This document shows positions 19,442 through 26,404 of a DNA stretch of 64,000 bases, piece after piece. Origin of the DNA: Geothrix sp. PMB-07 (GTDB lineage: Bacteria > Acidobacteriota > Holophagae > Holophagales > Holophagaceae). The notes beneath the pieces are model-generated. The model made no database searches, was not told the origin of the DNA, and saw only the letters and a program-made list of their open reading frames with translations. Location of the stretch: assembly GCF_030758935.1 (NCBI RefSeq), contig NZ_CP132333.1, positions 868,992 to 932,991 of the forward strand, given 5' to 3'. The stretch's first letter is position 1; every line of letters begins with the position of its first letter. The position numbers were made by a program, and so were the translations under genes.

Positions 19442-19469
19442 TTCACAACCGTTTGGCGGCCTCTAAACT
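19442..19469 (+). promoter_or_regulatory. Candidate promoter of the peptide/ATP-grasp pair
   Basis: TTCACA (5 of 6 to the -35 consensus) and TAAACT (4 of 6 to -10) are spaced by 16 bases. Transcription from about 19476 would give a leader of some 175 bases with three strong hairpins. The -35 box lies in the right arm of a bulged 10-bp stem (19425-19454). Confidence 0.4.
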
Positions 19470-19500
19470 TGGCAAACCTCATCCAATAGCTGTTGGACGA

Positions 19501-19602
19501 TGCGGGCAAACCACGGCCGTGGTCGCCCGCACGGGGGAGCTGTCTGCCCCCTGCCAGTTAATGCACGTTCCCAGCAACCCGTTCGTGGACGGCCGGGTTG
19601 CT
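19501..19602 (+). repeat. Hairpin-rich leader of the peptide gene
   Basis: Three inverted repeats follow one another: TGCGGGC...GCCCGCA (19501-19531) enclosing a 14-base palindrome ACCACGGCCGTGGT; a GGGGG...CCCC stem (19533-19551); and AGCAACCCG...CGGGTTGCT (19573-19602). They end about 50 bases before the peptide start codon. A structured regulatory leader is possible; no known riboswitch was recognised. Confidence 0.5.
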
Positions 19603-19650
19603 CCCCCCAAACCGGCCCGCGAGGGTCAACTTGAATGAAGAGGTTCCACC

Positions 19651-19848
19651 ATGAATCGAGAGAAAGAGAGCCGTTTGCTGGGCCGCCTGTTGGCGGTGGA
19701 AATCAGCAAGGAACAGCTTGAGGGCGTCGTTGCGGGAAGCAGTATTAATAGCAAGTCCCACCCGCCCAAGATGCGGAAGGATCGCGATGTCCCTGGCGGT
19801 ACGCAATCCGGGAATTTTGGCAGCCTGGATGACAATAGCGGTTGGTAA
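19651..19848 (+). CDS. Putative graspetide (RiPP) precursor peptide
   Basis: 65-residue peptide with a good ribosome-binding site (GAAGAGG, 7 bases upstream of ATG). The first half looks like a RiPP leader: charged MNREKESR, an amphipathic helix LLGRLLAVEISKEQLEGVVA and a GS pair at about residues 29-30 that resembles a double-glycine-type cleavage point. The second half is hydrophilic, with SINSKSHPP then DRDVPGGTQSGNFGSLDDNS and a terminal GW; it carries Ser/Thr and Asp side chains that could be cross-linked by the downstream ATP-grasp ligase. The sequence is richer in A+T than its neighbours. The family of the precursor is not one I recognise, so the role is inferred from its ligase partner. 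Confidence 0.65.
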   Translation: MNREKESRLLGRLLAVEISKEQLEGVVAGSSINSKSHPPKMRKDRDVPGGTQSGNFGSLDDNSGW

Positions 19849-19901
19849 TGAATGGATCTCTGGTGGCTGATTTCGATCAGTCGCTTTGTTGTTGATCTCC
19901 A

Positions 19902-19934
19902 GAAGTGCCATGGTTGGCAAAACCATGGCACTTC
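19902..19934 (+). terminator. Perfect 14-bp hairpin between peptide and ligase genes
   Basis: GAAGTGCCATGGTT and AACCATGGCACTTC form 14 uninterrupted pairs around a 5-base loop (GGCAA), 54 bases after the peptide stop. The tail is CATTTG, not a full T-tract. It could be a partial terminator or an RNA-stabilising hairpin that lowers ligase expression relative to the peptide. Confidence 0.6.
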
Positions 19935-20007
19935 CATTTGAGGATCAAGACTGGGGTCTGCGTTCACGATTTCCCGATTGTTGCACCTTGTCGGAGGCCT
20001 GATTTCC

Positions 20008-21135
20008 ATGGCTCACGTATTCATCCAAACCCACGCCAACGATGTGCATGCCGCGGCGGTAGCCCTGGTGCTTCAAGGTCAAGGTCACCGGGCCACCCGA
20101 TGGTTTTGTGGAGATTTCCCCGAGCACAGCATGGTGTCCTTGGCGCTTGGCGGATCACTTCATACGGGTAGCGAAGAAGGCTTGCTCCTTGCAGATCTTG
20201 CAGGGGATGTGAATGCCTCGGGCATAGATGTTTTCTGGAATCGCAGAATCGGGATGCCTGATATCCGCCGGAAGATGCATGAGGGTGATCGGAAGTTCGC
20301 CGTTCGGGAATCCCGGGTGGCCATGTCTGGGGCGCTGAACCTGATCGGAGATGCCGCCTTTTCGGTGAACCCTCTCTGGCATTCGGAGCGCGTGGAGAAC
20401 AAGCTGGTGCAGCTCTCGGCGGCGAGAAAGTTGGGTTTGAACCTTCCGGAAACGTTGGTATCCAACGATCCGGCGCGCATCCGTTCTTTCCTGGAGAGGC
20501 ACCAGTCGACTGGGGCCATCTACAAACCATTCCGCCCCGCCACCTGGGAATCGGAGGAGGAAGCAGCCCTGCTCTATACCGCCAGGCTGGAGGCTTCGCA
20601 GCTGCCCGAGGACGACCTTCTGAGGGTTTGTCCCGGCATTTATCAGGCCCTCGTACCGAAGGCGTACGAAGTTCGAGTGACCTGCATGGGAAATCAGTTG
20701 TTTCCAGTGAAGCTGGACTCCCAGGCGACTGAACAAGGCAAGCTGGACTGGCGTGCGGAGAGCTACCTGGAACTGGGAGCGACGCCCATTGACCTGCCCG
20801 AAGCCATTCAGACCCAGTGCAAGACGTTGCTGGCCCGCCTGGGGCTTGTATTCGGTTGCATCGATCTGATCGTCACCCCCGAGGGAGACCATGTGTTCCT
20901 TGAGGTGAATCAGATGGGTCAGTTCCTGTGGGTGGAGGAATGCTGCCCAGAGCTTCCCCTGCTGGAAACTTTCTGTGAGTTCCTCGTAAGCCGTGATCCT
21001 GGCTACGTGCGGGACCCGCGAAGACCACACCAGATCTGCTTTGCCGACATCCACGAAGAGGCTTCCAACTTGCTCTACGACGAGCAGGAAAAACTGAACC
21101 GGCCCGAGGAACGCAGCCACGTCATGCAGGAGTGA
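20008..21135 (+). CDS. ATP-grasp peptide ligase of the microviridin/graspetide (MvdD-like) family
   Basis: 375-residue ATP-grasp enzyme expected to form ester or amide cross-links between side chains of a ribosomal peptide. The pre-ATP-grasp domain ends in a family-typical segment NPLWHSERVENKLVQLSAAR (121-140) and LGLNLPETLVSNDPARIRSF; MvdD-type enzymes have NP..I..AENKLLQL and P.T..TNDP here. ATP-binding and metal residues are visible as YKPF (172-175), the E-x-R pair EVRV (221-224), D286 in CIDLIV, and E299/N301 in FLEVNQMGQFLWVEE. Start ATG at 20008 has GGAGG 10 bases upstream; a longer frame from 19978 is less likely. It follows the peptide gene by 159 bases. No transporter or acetyltransferase is beside it. 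Confidence 0.85.
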   Translation: MAHVFIQTHANDVHAAAVALVLQGQGHRATRWFCGDFPEHSMVSLALGGSLHTGSEEGLLLADLAGDVNASGIDVFWNRRIGMPDIRRKMHEGDRKFAVRESRVAMSGALNLIGDAAFSVNPLWHSERVENKLVQLSAARKLGLNLPETLVSNDPARIRSFLERHQSTGAIYKPFRPATWESEEEAALLYTARLEASQLPEDDLLRVCPGIYQALVPKAYEVRVTCMGNQLFPVKLDSQATEQGKLDWRAESYLELGATPIDLPEAIQTQCKTLLARLGLVFGCIDLIVTPEGDHVFLEVNQMGQFLWVEECCPELPLLETFCEFLVSRDPGYVRDPRRPHQICFADIHEEASNLLYDEQEKLNRPEERSHVMQE

Positions 21136-21221
21136 CTGAAGCCCGTCGCTTGGATGGCGGGTGCATTCGACTTGGCTGGGAGAGGCCCGCAACGCGGCCT
21201 GCTGGGTGGGATGAAAGCGAT

Positions 21222-21281
21222 GCCCGGCTGGGCCGGGCCGAGTGCGGGGGCCAGGGGGTGTGCGCGCAGCGGGGAACCCCC
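21222..21281. repeat. Hairpins between the ATP-grasp gene and fliY/N
   Basis: In the 155-base convergent gap are GCCCGGC-tgg-GCCGGGC (21222-21238) and GGGGGT...ACCCCC (21254-21281). They may act as terminators for the two converging units, though neither has a T-tract. The rest of the gap shows nothing. Confidence 0.35.
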
Positions 21282-21290
21282 GGGACAGTA

Positions 21291-22220
21291 TCAGGCCAGG
21301 CTGCGGATCCTTGCGGCGCGGGTGTCGATTTCCGTGATGCGGAACGCGAAGTTGCCTTCCACCACCACGACTTCACCCTTGGCGATGAGCTTGCCGTTGA
21401 CGAGCAATTCCACCGGCGCGTCCGCGCTGCGGTTCAGTTCGAGGATGGCGCCAGGGGTGAGCTTCAGGAGTTCGCCCATCTGCATTTCGGTCTGGCCCAT
21501 GCGGACCACCACGGGCAGCTGGATGTCCAGCAGCAAGTCCAGGTTGCCTGCGTCGGTGGGCGGTCCGGAGGCCACGGGCGCCTGGCGCACGGGCGCGGCG
21601 ATGGTGGCGGCCACGGAGGCGGGAGAGGGCTCCGGCGCCGCGGCGGGCGCGTCCACGAGGCCCAGCTTCCGTTTGAGCTGCTGCAGGAGGAGGTCGGGGA
21701 AAAGGAGGTGGACGGTCGTGCTCAGGGAATCCTGGCTGGTGGGCAGACGCAAATCCTGGAAGCCGCCCTGGCCCAGCTGCTCGGCGAAGGCCGCTGCTTC
21801 GGGGGCCATGGCCATGATTTCCACATTGGAGATGGCGAAGGTCTCCCCCGCCAGATCCGACAGGGTCTGGTTGGCGCTGCCCATGACCTGGTTGAAGGTC
21901 TCGGCCAGGGCATCCTTGGAATCCCCCACCAGTTCCTCGGCGGGGGCACCTTCGCCGCCCAGCATGAGGTCCACCAGCATGGTCCCCTCTTTGAGGGGCA
22001 GGGTGAAGAAGAGGGTGCCGCTGAGTCCCTTCTGGTAGTTGGCCTTGACGAGGATGCCAGGGCCCTCCTGCAGGCCTGCGATGGCCGCGGTCTCCAGCAG
22101 GTCGCCGGCTTCGGACTGCATCTGGAAGTCGCGGCCCGTGAGCATGGAGAACACGGAAGCCATGCTCTCGGCGAAGGCGCCGCCGACTTTTTGGAAGAAT
22201 TCCATATCACGGGCATCCAT
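21291..22220 (-). CDS. fliY: Flagellar motor switch protein FliN, with CheC-like N-terminal domain (FliY-like)
   Basis: 309-residue protein, more than twice the length of plain FliN. The C-terminal 80 residues are a SpoA/FliN domain (LDLLLDIQLPVVVRMGQTEM, LTPGAILELNRSADAPVELLVNGKLIAKGEVVVVEGNFAFRI). The N-terminal 170 residues look like the CheC/FliY domain (GTLFFTLPLKEGTMLVDLMLGG; DALAETFNQVMGSANQTLSDLAG), joined by a Pro/Ala linker (about 190-220). FliY in Gram-positives and Thermotoga can dephosphorylate CheY-P; activity here is not shown. It follows fliM by 3 bases. Confidence 0.88.
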   Translation of the reverse strand: MDARDMEFFQKVGGAFAESMASVFSMLTGRDFQMQSEAGDLLETAAIAGLQEGPGILVKANYQKGLSGTLFFTLPLKEGTMLVDLMLGGEGAPAEELVGDSKDALAETFNQVMGSANQTLSDLAGETFAISNVEIMAMAPEAAAFAEQLGQGGFQDLRLPTSQDSLSTTVHLLFPDLLLQQLKRKLGLVDAPAAAPEPSPASVAATIAAPVRQAPVASGPPTDAGNLDLLLDIQLPVVVRMGQTEMQMGELLKLTPGAILELNRSADAPVELLVNGKLIAKGEVVVVEGNFAFRITEIDTRAARIRSLA

Positions 22221-22223
22221 GGT

Positions 22224-23240
22224 TCACCCTTCCGACCGGCTGCCGGTCACTTGGAACACGCGCTTGCCATTGGGATTCAGGGCCACCAGGCCCATGAACC
22301 GCGGAATGCCGTCCACGCAAAGATCCAGCTCTGCGTCGAAGCGCTTGGTCAGCGGAATGAGGTCGCCCACCTTCAGCTGGAGGACTTCCTCCATGGTGAG
22401 GTTGGTGCCCCGGATTTCGGCGGCGGCCTCCATGCCGCAGCGCTTCAGGCTGGTCATGAGCAGGCGGGCCTCCTCGAACGTGGAGGACTTCTTGTAGCCC
22501 GTGAACATCTCCTGGTCGAACTTGCTGGAGATGGGTTCGAGGATGATGCTCGGGATGGCCAGGTTGATCATGCCGCTCACGGGCCCCATCTTCACTTCGA
22601 AGACCACCAGCAGCACCACTTCATTGGGGGCCACGATCTGGATGAGCTGGGGGCTGGTTTCTCGGGCCTGGATGCGGAAATCCAGATCCACGATGCCGCG
22701 CCAGGATTCGCGCATGTCCTCGAGCAACAGCTTGAGGATGCCGTCGAAAATGCTCTGCTCGATGTCGGTCATCGTGCGGAGGTTCTTCAGCGGTTCGCCG
22801 GGGCCGCCCAGCATCTTGTCGATGATGGGGAACACCAGGGTGGGGTTCACCTCCAGCGCCAGGGCGCCTTCCAGGGGCTTGATGGAGATGGCGTTGAAGC
22901 AGGTGGGATCGGGCACCGAGAGCAGGAATTCCTGGTAGCTGAGCTGCTCCACGCTCACCAGGTTCACTTCCGTGATGGTGCGGAGGTAGGCGCTGAGGGA
23001 ACTGGAGAAGTTGCGAGCGAAGCGGTCGTGCATGAAGTGCAGCGAGCGCATCTGCTCGCGGCTGACGCGGTCGGGACGGCGGAAGTTGTAGAGGGTGACC
23101 TTGCGTTGTACCTGGGCTTTTTTTGCCGGAGCGGGCGCCGCACCCCGGTCCGATCCCCCCCCGGCCGAAGCCTTCCCGGCCGGCTTGGTATGGGACTTAA
23201 GTAGTGCGTCTACTTCCTCTTGGCTTAGGATTTTGGCCAT
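22224..23240 (-). CDS. fliM: Flagellar motor switch protein FliM
   Basis: 338-residue switch protein that binds phosphorylated CheY. The extreme N-terminus carries the CheY-binding motif MAKILSQEEVDALLKS, then a short linker, the middle CheC-like domain (YNFRRPDRVSREQMRSLHFMHDRFARNFS; LSVPDPTCFNAISIKPLEG) and a C-terminal SpoA domain (TNLTMEEVLQLKVGDLIPLTKRFDAELDLCVDG). Length is standard. It lies 3 bases after fliA ends and 3 before fliY/N starts. Confidence 0.98.
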   Translation of the reverse strand: MAKILSQEEVDALLKSHTKPAGKASAGGGSDRGAAPAPAKKAQVQRKVTLYNFRRPDRVSREQMRSLHFMHDRFARNFSSSLSAYLRTITEVNLVSVEQLSYQEFLLSVPDPTCFNAISIKPLEGALALEVNPTLVFPIIDKMLGGPGEPLKNLRTMTDIEQSIFDGILKLLLEDMRESWRGIVDLDFRIQARETSPQLIQIVAPNEVVLLVVFEVKMGPVSGMINLAIPSIILEPISSKFDQEMFTGYKKSSTFEEARLLMTSLKRCGMEAAAEIRGTNLTMEEVLQLKVGDLIPLTKRFDAELDLCVDGIPRFMGLVALNPNGKRVFQVTGSRSEG

Positions 23241-23243
23241 GGA

Positions 23244-24203
23244 TTACCCTTCGATGTGCTTCTCCAGGAGCTTGCCCCGGAGTCGCAGCATGGCCTTGGT
23301 ATGCAATTGGGATACCCGGGATTCGGTGATGTTCAGCAGGGTCCCGATTTCCTTCATGGTCAGCTCGTCGAAGTAGTAGAGCTGCACCACGAATTTCTCC
23401 TTCTTGGGCAGCACGTCCATGGCATCCCGCAGGATGTCCTTGATCTCGGAAGCCTGGAAGGTCTGGTGGGGATCTTCTGCATCCGGATCCGGCACGAAGC
23501 TGATGAGGCTTTCGCCCTCGCCGTCTTCACCCACCTCCACGAAGGTGCCCAGGGTGACGCCCTTCAGGTCGTCGAGGTTCTTGTGCAGCTCTTCCAGGGG
23601 CATGCCCAGGTGGAGGGCCACTTCCTCGTCGGTGGCGGCGCGGCCCATCTGCTGTTCGAGGGCGTGGTAGGCGCCTTCGATGTCCTTCTTCTTCCGGCGG
23701 AGGCTGCGGGGCACCCAATCCAGGTCGCGCAGGCCGTCGAGGATGGCGCCCTTGATGCGCAGCTCGGCGTAGGTTTTGAACTTGATGTTGCGGGCCGGCT
23801 CGAACTTCTCGATGGCGTCCATGAGGCCGAGGATGCCGCTGTTGATGAGGTCATCCAGCTCCACGTGCGAGGGCAGGCGGGAGGCGATGCGGTGGGCCAC
23901 GAACTTCACCAGGGGCACATAGTCCTTGATGATCTGTTCGCGGTTCTCGCGGTCGAAGGGTTCGGGCGGCTCCGCCGAGTCAACGCCCGCCAGCGCCAGC
24001 GCCGGGTCCGGCGTGGGCACAGGGGCGGTGGGGAGGGGTTGGCTGGGGGCCGCGGCGGATTTCCCATAGGCCTTGGCCGCAGCCAGGGCGGCCCAGGGGC
24101 GCAGCGCCGCGGGGGCGGATTCCACGACACGCAGGGCCTCGCCGCTGAGGGGCTGGCCGTGGCCGACGGCGTAATCGGAGGGTTGGTCCGGGGTGGGAGG
24201 CAT
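23244..24203 (-). CDS. fliA: RNA polymerase sigma-28 factor FliA
   Basis: 319-residue FliA/WhiG-type sigma factor for late flagellar and chemotaxis genes. Residues 86-319 hold region 2 (YVPLVKFVAHRIASRLPSHVELDDL; INSGILGLMDAIEKFEP), region 3 (LRIKGAILDGLRDLDWVPRSLRRK) and region 4 (LPKKEKFVVQLYYFDELTMKEIGTLLNITESRVSQLHTKA). The first 80 residues are an Ala/Pro-rich extension not usual in FliA, so translation may begin further in, but no good alternative start is obvious. It is within the flhA-flhF-flhG operon. Its likely targets include the two bacteriohemerythrins (see their promoters). Confidence 0.95.
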   Translation of the reverse strand: MPPTPDQPSDYAVGHGQPLSGEALRVVESAPAALRPWAALAAAKAYGKSAAAPSQPLPTAPVPTPDPALALAGVDSAEPPEPFDRENREQIIKDYVPLVKFVAHRIASRLPSHVELDDLINSGILGLMDAIEKFEPARNIKFKTYAELRIKGAILDGLRDLDWVPRSLRRKKKDIEGAYHALEQQMGRAATDEEVALHLGMPLEELHKNLDDLKGVTLGTFVEVGEDGEGESLISFVPDPDAEDPHQTFQASEIKDILRDAMDVLPKKEKFVVQLYYFDELTMKEIGTLLNITESRVSQLHTKAMLRLRGKLLEKHIEG

Positions 24204-24211
24204 GCGTGGAC

Positions 24212-25081
24212 CTATTGAGGGTCATCGGAAGCGAGATGCCTCCAGAATGACGCAAAGCCGTCCGGCTGCAAGGAGACTTGGCCCAGCAGGTGGCGGGCCA
24301 GGGCCTGGAAGGCCTGGGCCGAGGGGCTCTTGGGGAACAGATCCACCACCCCGCGCTGCTGGCGCACGGCCTGGAGGATGTGCGGATCATTGGGCACCAT
24401 GCCCAGCACGTTGAGCTGTTTGCCCAGGAAGCGCTCGGTGGCCGCCTGCAGCTGATCGATGGTTTCCTGGGCCTCGTCCGCGCTCTGCCCGTTGTTTACG
24501 AGGAGCCACAGGGGCTTATTGGCTTCGCGCAGGTGCAGCACCTTCACCATGGCGTACGCATCCACCAGGCTGGTGGGTTCCGGCGTGGTCACCAGAATCA
24601 CCTCCTGGGCGGCCATGAGGAGCTTCAGCACCGAGTCGTGGATGCCCGCGGCCGTATCGATGAGCAGCCAATCGGCGGTTTCGGCGACCCGCTGCAGGCC
24701 TTGCACCAGCCTCAGTTCGCTCATGGTATCCAGGCGCGTGAGCTCCTGGATGCCGCTGCTGGCGGGGATGATGCGGATGCCCATGGGGCCGTCCAGCAGG
24801 ATCTCCTCGATGACCTTCTCGCCCCGGAGCACGTGCTCCAGTGTGTATTTGGGTGACAGGCCCAGCAGGATGTCGAGGTTGGCCAAGCCGAAATCCGCGT
24901 CCATGACCACCACCCGCTGGCCCTGCTGGGCCAGGGAGAGGGCAAGGCCCGCGACGACGTTGGTCTTGCCGACGCCGCCCTTGCCGGAGGTGATGGCCAC
25001 CACGCGGGCGGCGAAAAGGGGCGATTCGGGGCGCTGCCCCTGGGCCATGGCCCGGAGCCGGGATGCCTGGTCGCTGCTCAT
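24212..25081 (-). CDS. flhG: MinD-like ATPase FlhG (flagellar number control)
   Basis: 289-residue ParA/MinD-type ATPase that limits flagellar number and works with FlhF and FlrA in polar flagellates. The deviant Walker A is VVAITSGKGGVGKTNVVAGL (27-46), with VVVMDADFGLANLDILLGL and LLIDTAAGIHDSV as the ATPase core. The start overlaps flhF by 4 bases (ATGA). A C-terminal amphipathic helix is less clear than in MinD. Confidence 0.95.
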   Translation of the reverse strand: MSSDQASRLRAMAQGQRPESPLFAARVVAITSGKGGVGKTNVVAGLALSLAQQGQRVVVMDADFGLANLDILLGLSPKYTLEHVLRGEKVIEEILLDGPMGIRIIPASSGIQELTRLDTMSELRLVQGLQRVAETADWLLIDTAAGIHDSVLKLLMAAQEVILVTTPEPTSLVDAYAMVKVLHLREANKPLWLLVNNGQSADEAQETIDQLQAATERFLGKQLNVLGMVPNDPHILQAVRQQRGVVDLFPKSPSAQAFQALARHLLGQVSLQPDGFASFWRHLASDDPQ

Positions 25082-26394
25082 TCGGCCTCCTTCGTGTGGG
25101 TTGGGAGAATGAGGTCCGCCACGCGGCGGCTGGTGGCCAGTTCCAGCGCCTCAGGCACTTCCTGGCCCGTGCCCAGGTAGCTGAGGGGCCGCTTCACGCG
25201 GGCGAGGGTGCTGAGGATGGGGCCGTAGGTGGAGGTCTCATCCAGCTTGGTGAAGAGCAGGCGGGTGGGGTGCAGGGGCTCATAGCGGGCCGCAATCTCG
25301 GTGAGATCCCGGGGCTTGGTGGTGGCCGACAGCACCAGGTGCGTTTCCACGTCAGGCAGTTCCTCCAAAAGGCCCCGCAGCTGGTTCAGCGTGTCGGTGT
25401 CCTTGGGGCTGTGGCCGGGTGTGTCGATGAGCACCAGGGCGCGATCCTGGTAGAAGCGCAGGGCGCTGCGCATATCCTCCACGGTGAGCGCCACGTGCAG
25501 AGGCACCTGCAGGATCTGGGCGTACTGCTGCAGCTGGTCCACGGCGCCCATGCGGTAGGTGTCCAGGGTGAGCAGGGCCACCTTCTGCTTGAGGTGCAGC
25601 TGCGCGTAGGCCGCCAGCTTGGCCAGGGTGGTGGTCTTGCCCACGCCGGTGGGGCCGACCAATGCCGCTACGCGCATCTTCCCGGGATCGAGCTGGATGG
25701 GCGGCGCCACGGGGATGAAGTCGGCGATGACGCGCCGCAGGAAGAGCCGGGCCCGCTCAGAATCCACGGTGCCCACAGAGGCGTCGCCATCCTGATCGGT
25801 GAGGGCCCGCTGGGCGTACTCACACAAACGCAGAGCGATGAGGGGCTCCACATCGTTGGCCACCAGGTCGCCGTAGAGCTCCAACAGGCTGGGCGGCAGC
25901 TGCAGCTGAGCGGGCGGCATACCCTGGCGCTGGATGCGGCTGAGCAGCGCCTTCATCTGATCCAGTTCCTTCAGGATCGAGGCATTGCGCAGGTCATTGT
26001 CCTTGAGGGCCGCCACCGCGCCCTTGATCTCCAGCAGTTCCCGCCGCAGGGGCTGCAGATCCATGGCGGGCGCGGGGGGAGGCACGGGGGATGCCTTGGC
26101 CGGGGTGGATTCCCGGGCGGCGCGGCGCACGGGGGGTGGGTCCAGGGGAGGACGCAGGCCGTAGGTGAGCGGGGACGCTGCGCCGTTCACCTGCGGCGCT
26201 GTTCCGGCCTGGGCCCCGGTTTGGGCTTCATCCACTGCGGCCGTCACCTCGATGACGGATTCCTCGCCCAGGCCCAGGGCCGCGGGCTTCCGCCGGGTGC
26301 GGGTGGACAGGATGAAGGCCTCCTCGCCCATCTCCTTCTTCACGATGTCCAGAGCATCCTGCATGGATCCGGCTTCGAAGGTTTTCACGCGCAT
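25078..26394 (-). CDS. flhF: SRP-type GTPase FlhF (flagellar placement)
   Basis: 438-residue protein with an N-terminal basic region (MRVKTFEAGSMQDALDIVKKEM), a Pro/Ala-rich B-domain (about 60-125), and a C-terminal NG GTPase: P-loop ALVGPTGVGKTTTLAKLA, TLDTYRMGAVDQLQQYA, LIDTPGHS and the TKLDET guanine motif. The architecture is typical of FlhF, which marks the pole for flagellum assembly. It is coupled to flhG by a 4-base overlap and follows flhA by 10 bases. Confidence 0.97.
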   Translation of the reverse strand: MRVKTFEAGSMQDALDIVKKEMGEEAFILSTRTRRKPAALGLGEESVIEVTAAVDEAQTGAQAGTAPQVNGAASPLTYGLRPPLDPPPVRRAARESTPAKASPVPPPAPAMDLQPLRRELLEIKGAVAALKDNDLRNASILKELDQMKALLSRIQRQGMPPAQLQLPPSLLELYGDLVANDVEPLIALRLCEYAQRALTDQDGDASVGTVDSERARLFLRRVIADFIPVAPPIQLDPGKMRVAALVGPTGVGKTTTLAKLAAYAQLHLKQKVALLTLDTYRMGAVDQLQQYAQILQVPLHVALTVEDMRSALRFYQDRALVLIDTPGHSPKDTDTLNQLRGLLEELPDVETHLVLSATTKPRDLTEIAARYEPLHPTRLLFTKLDETSTYGPILSTLARVKRPLSYLGTGQEVPEALELATSRRVADLILPTHTKEAE

Positions 26395-26404
26395 GCTTGA
26401 TCCT

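Noticed and set aside
19381-19638. An 86-codon plus-strand frame upstream of the peptide gene
   Set aside because: It runs through the inverted repeats, has no ribosome-binding site and no RiPP or protein-like features.
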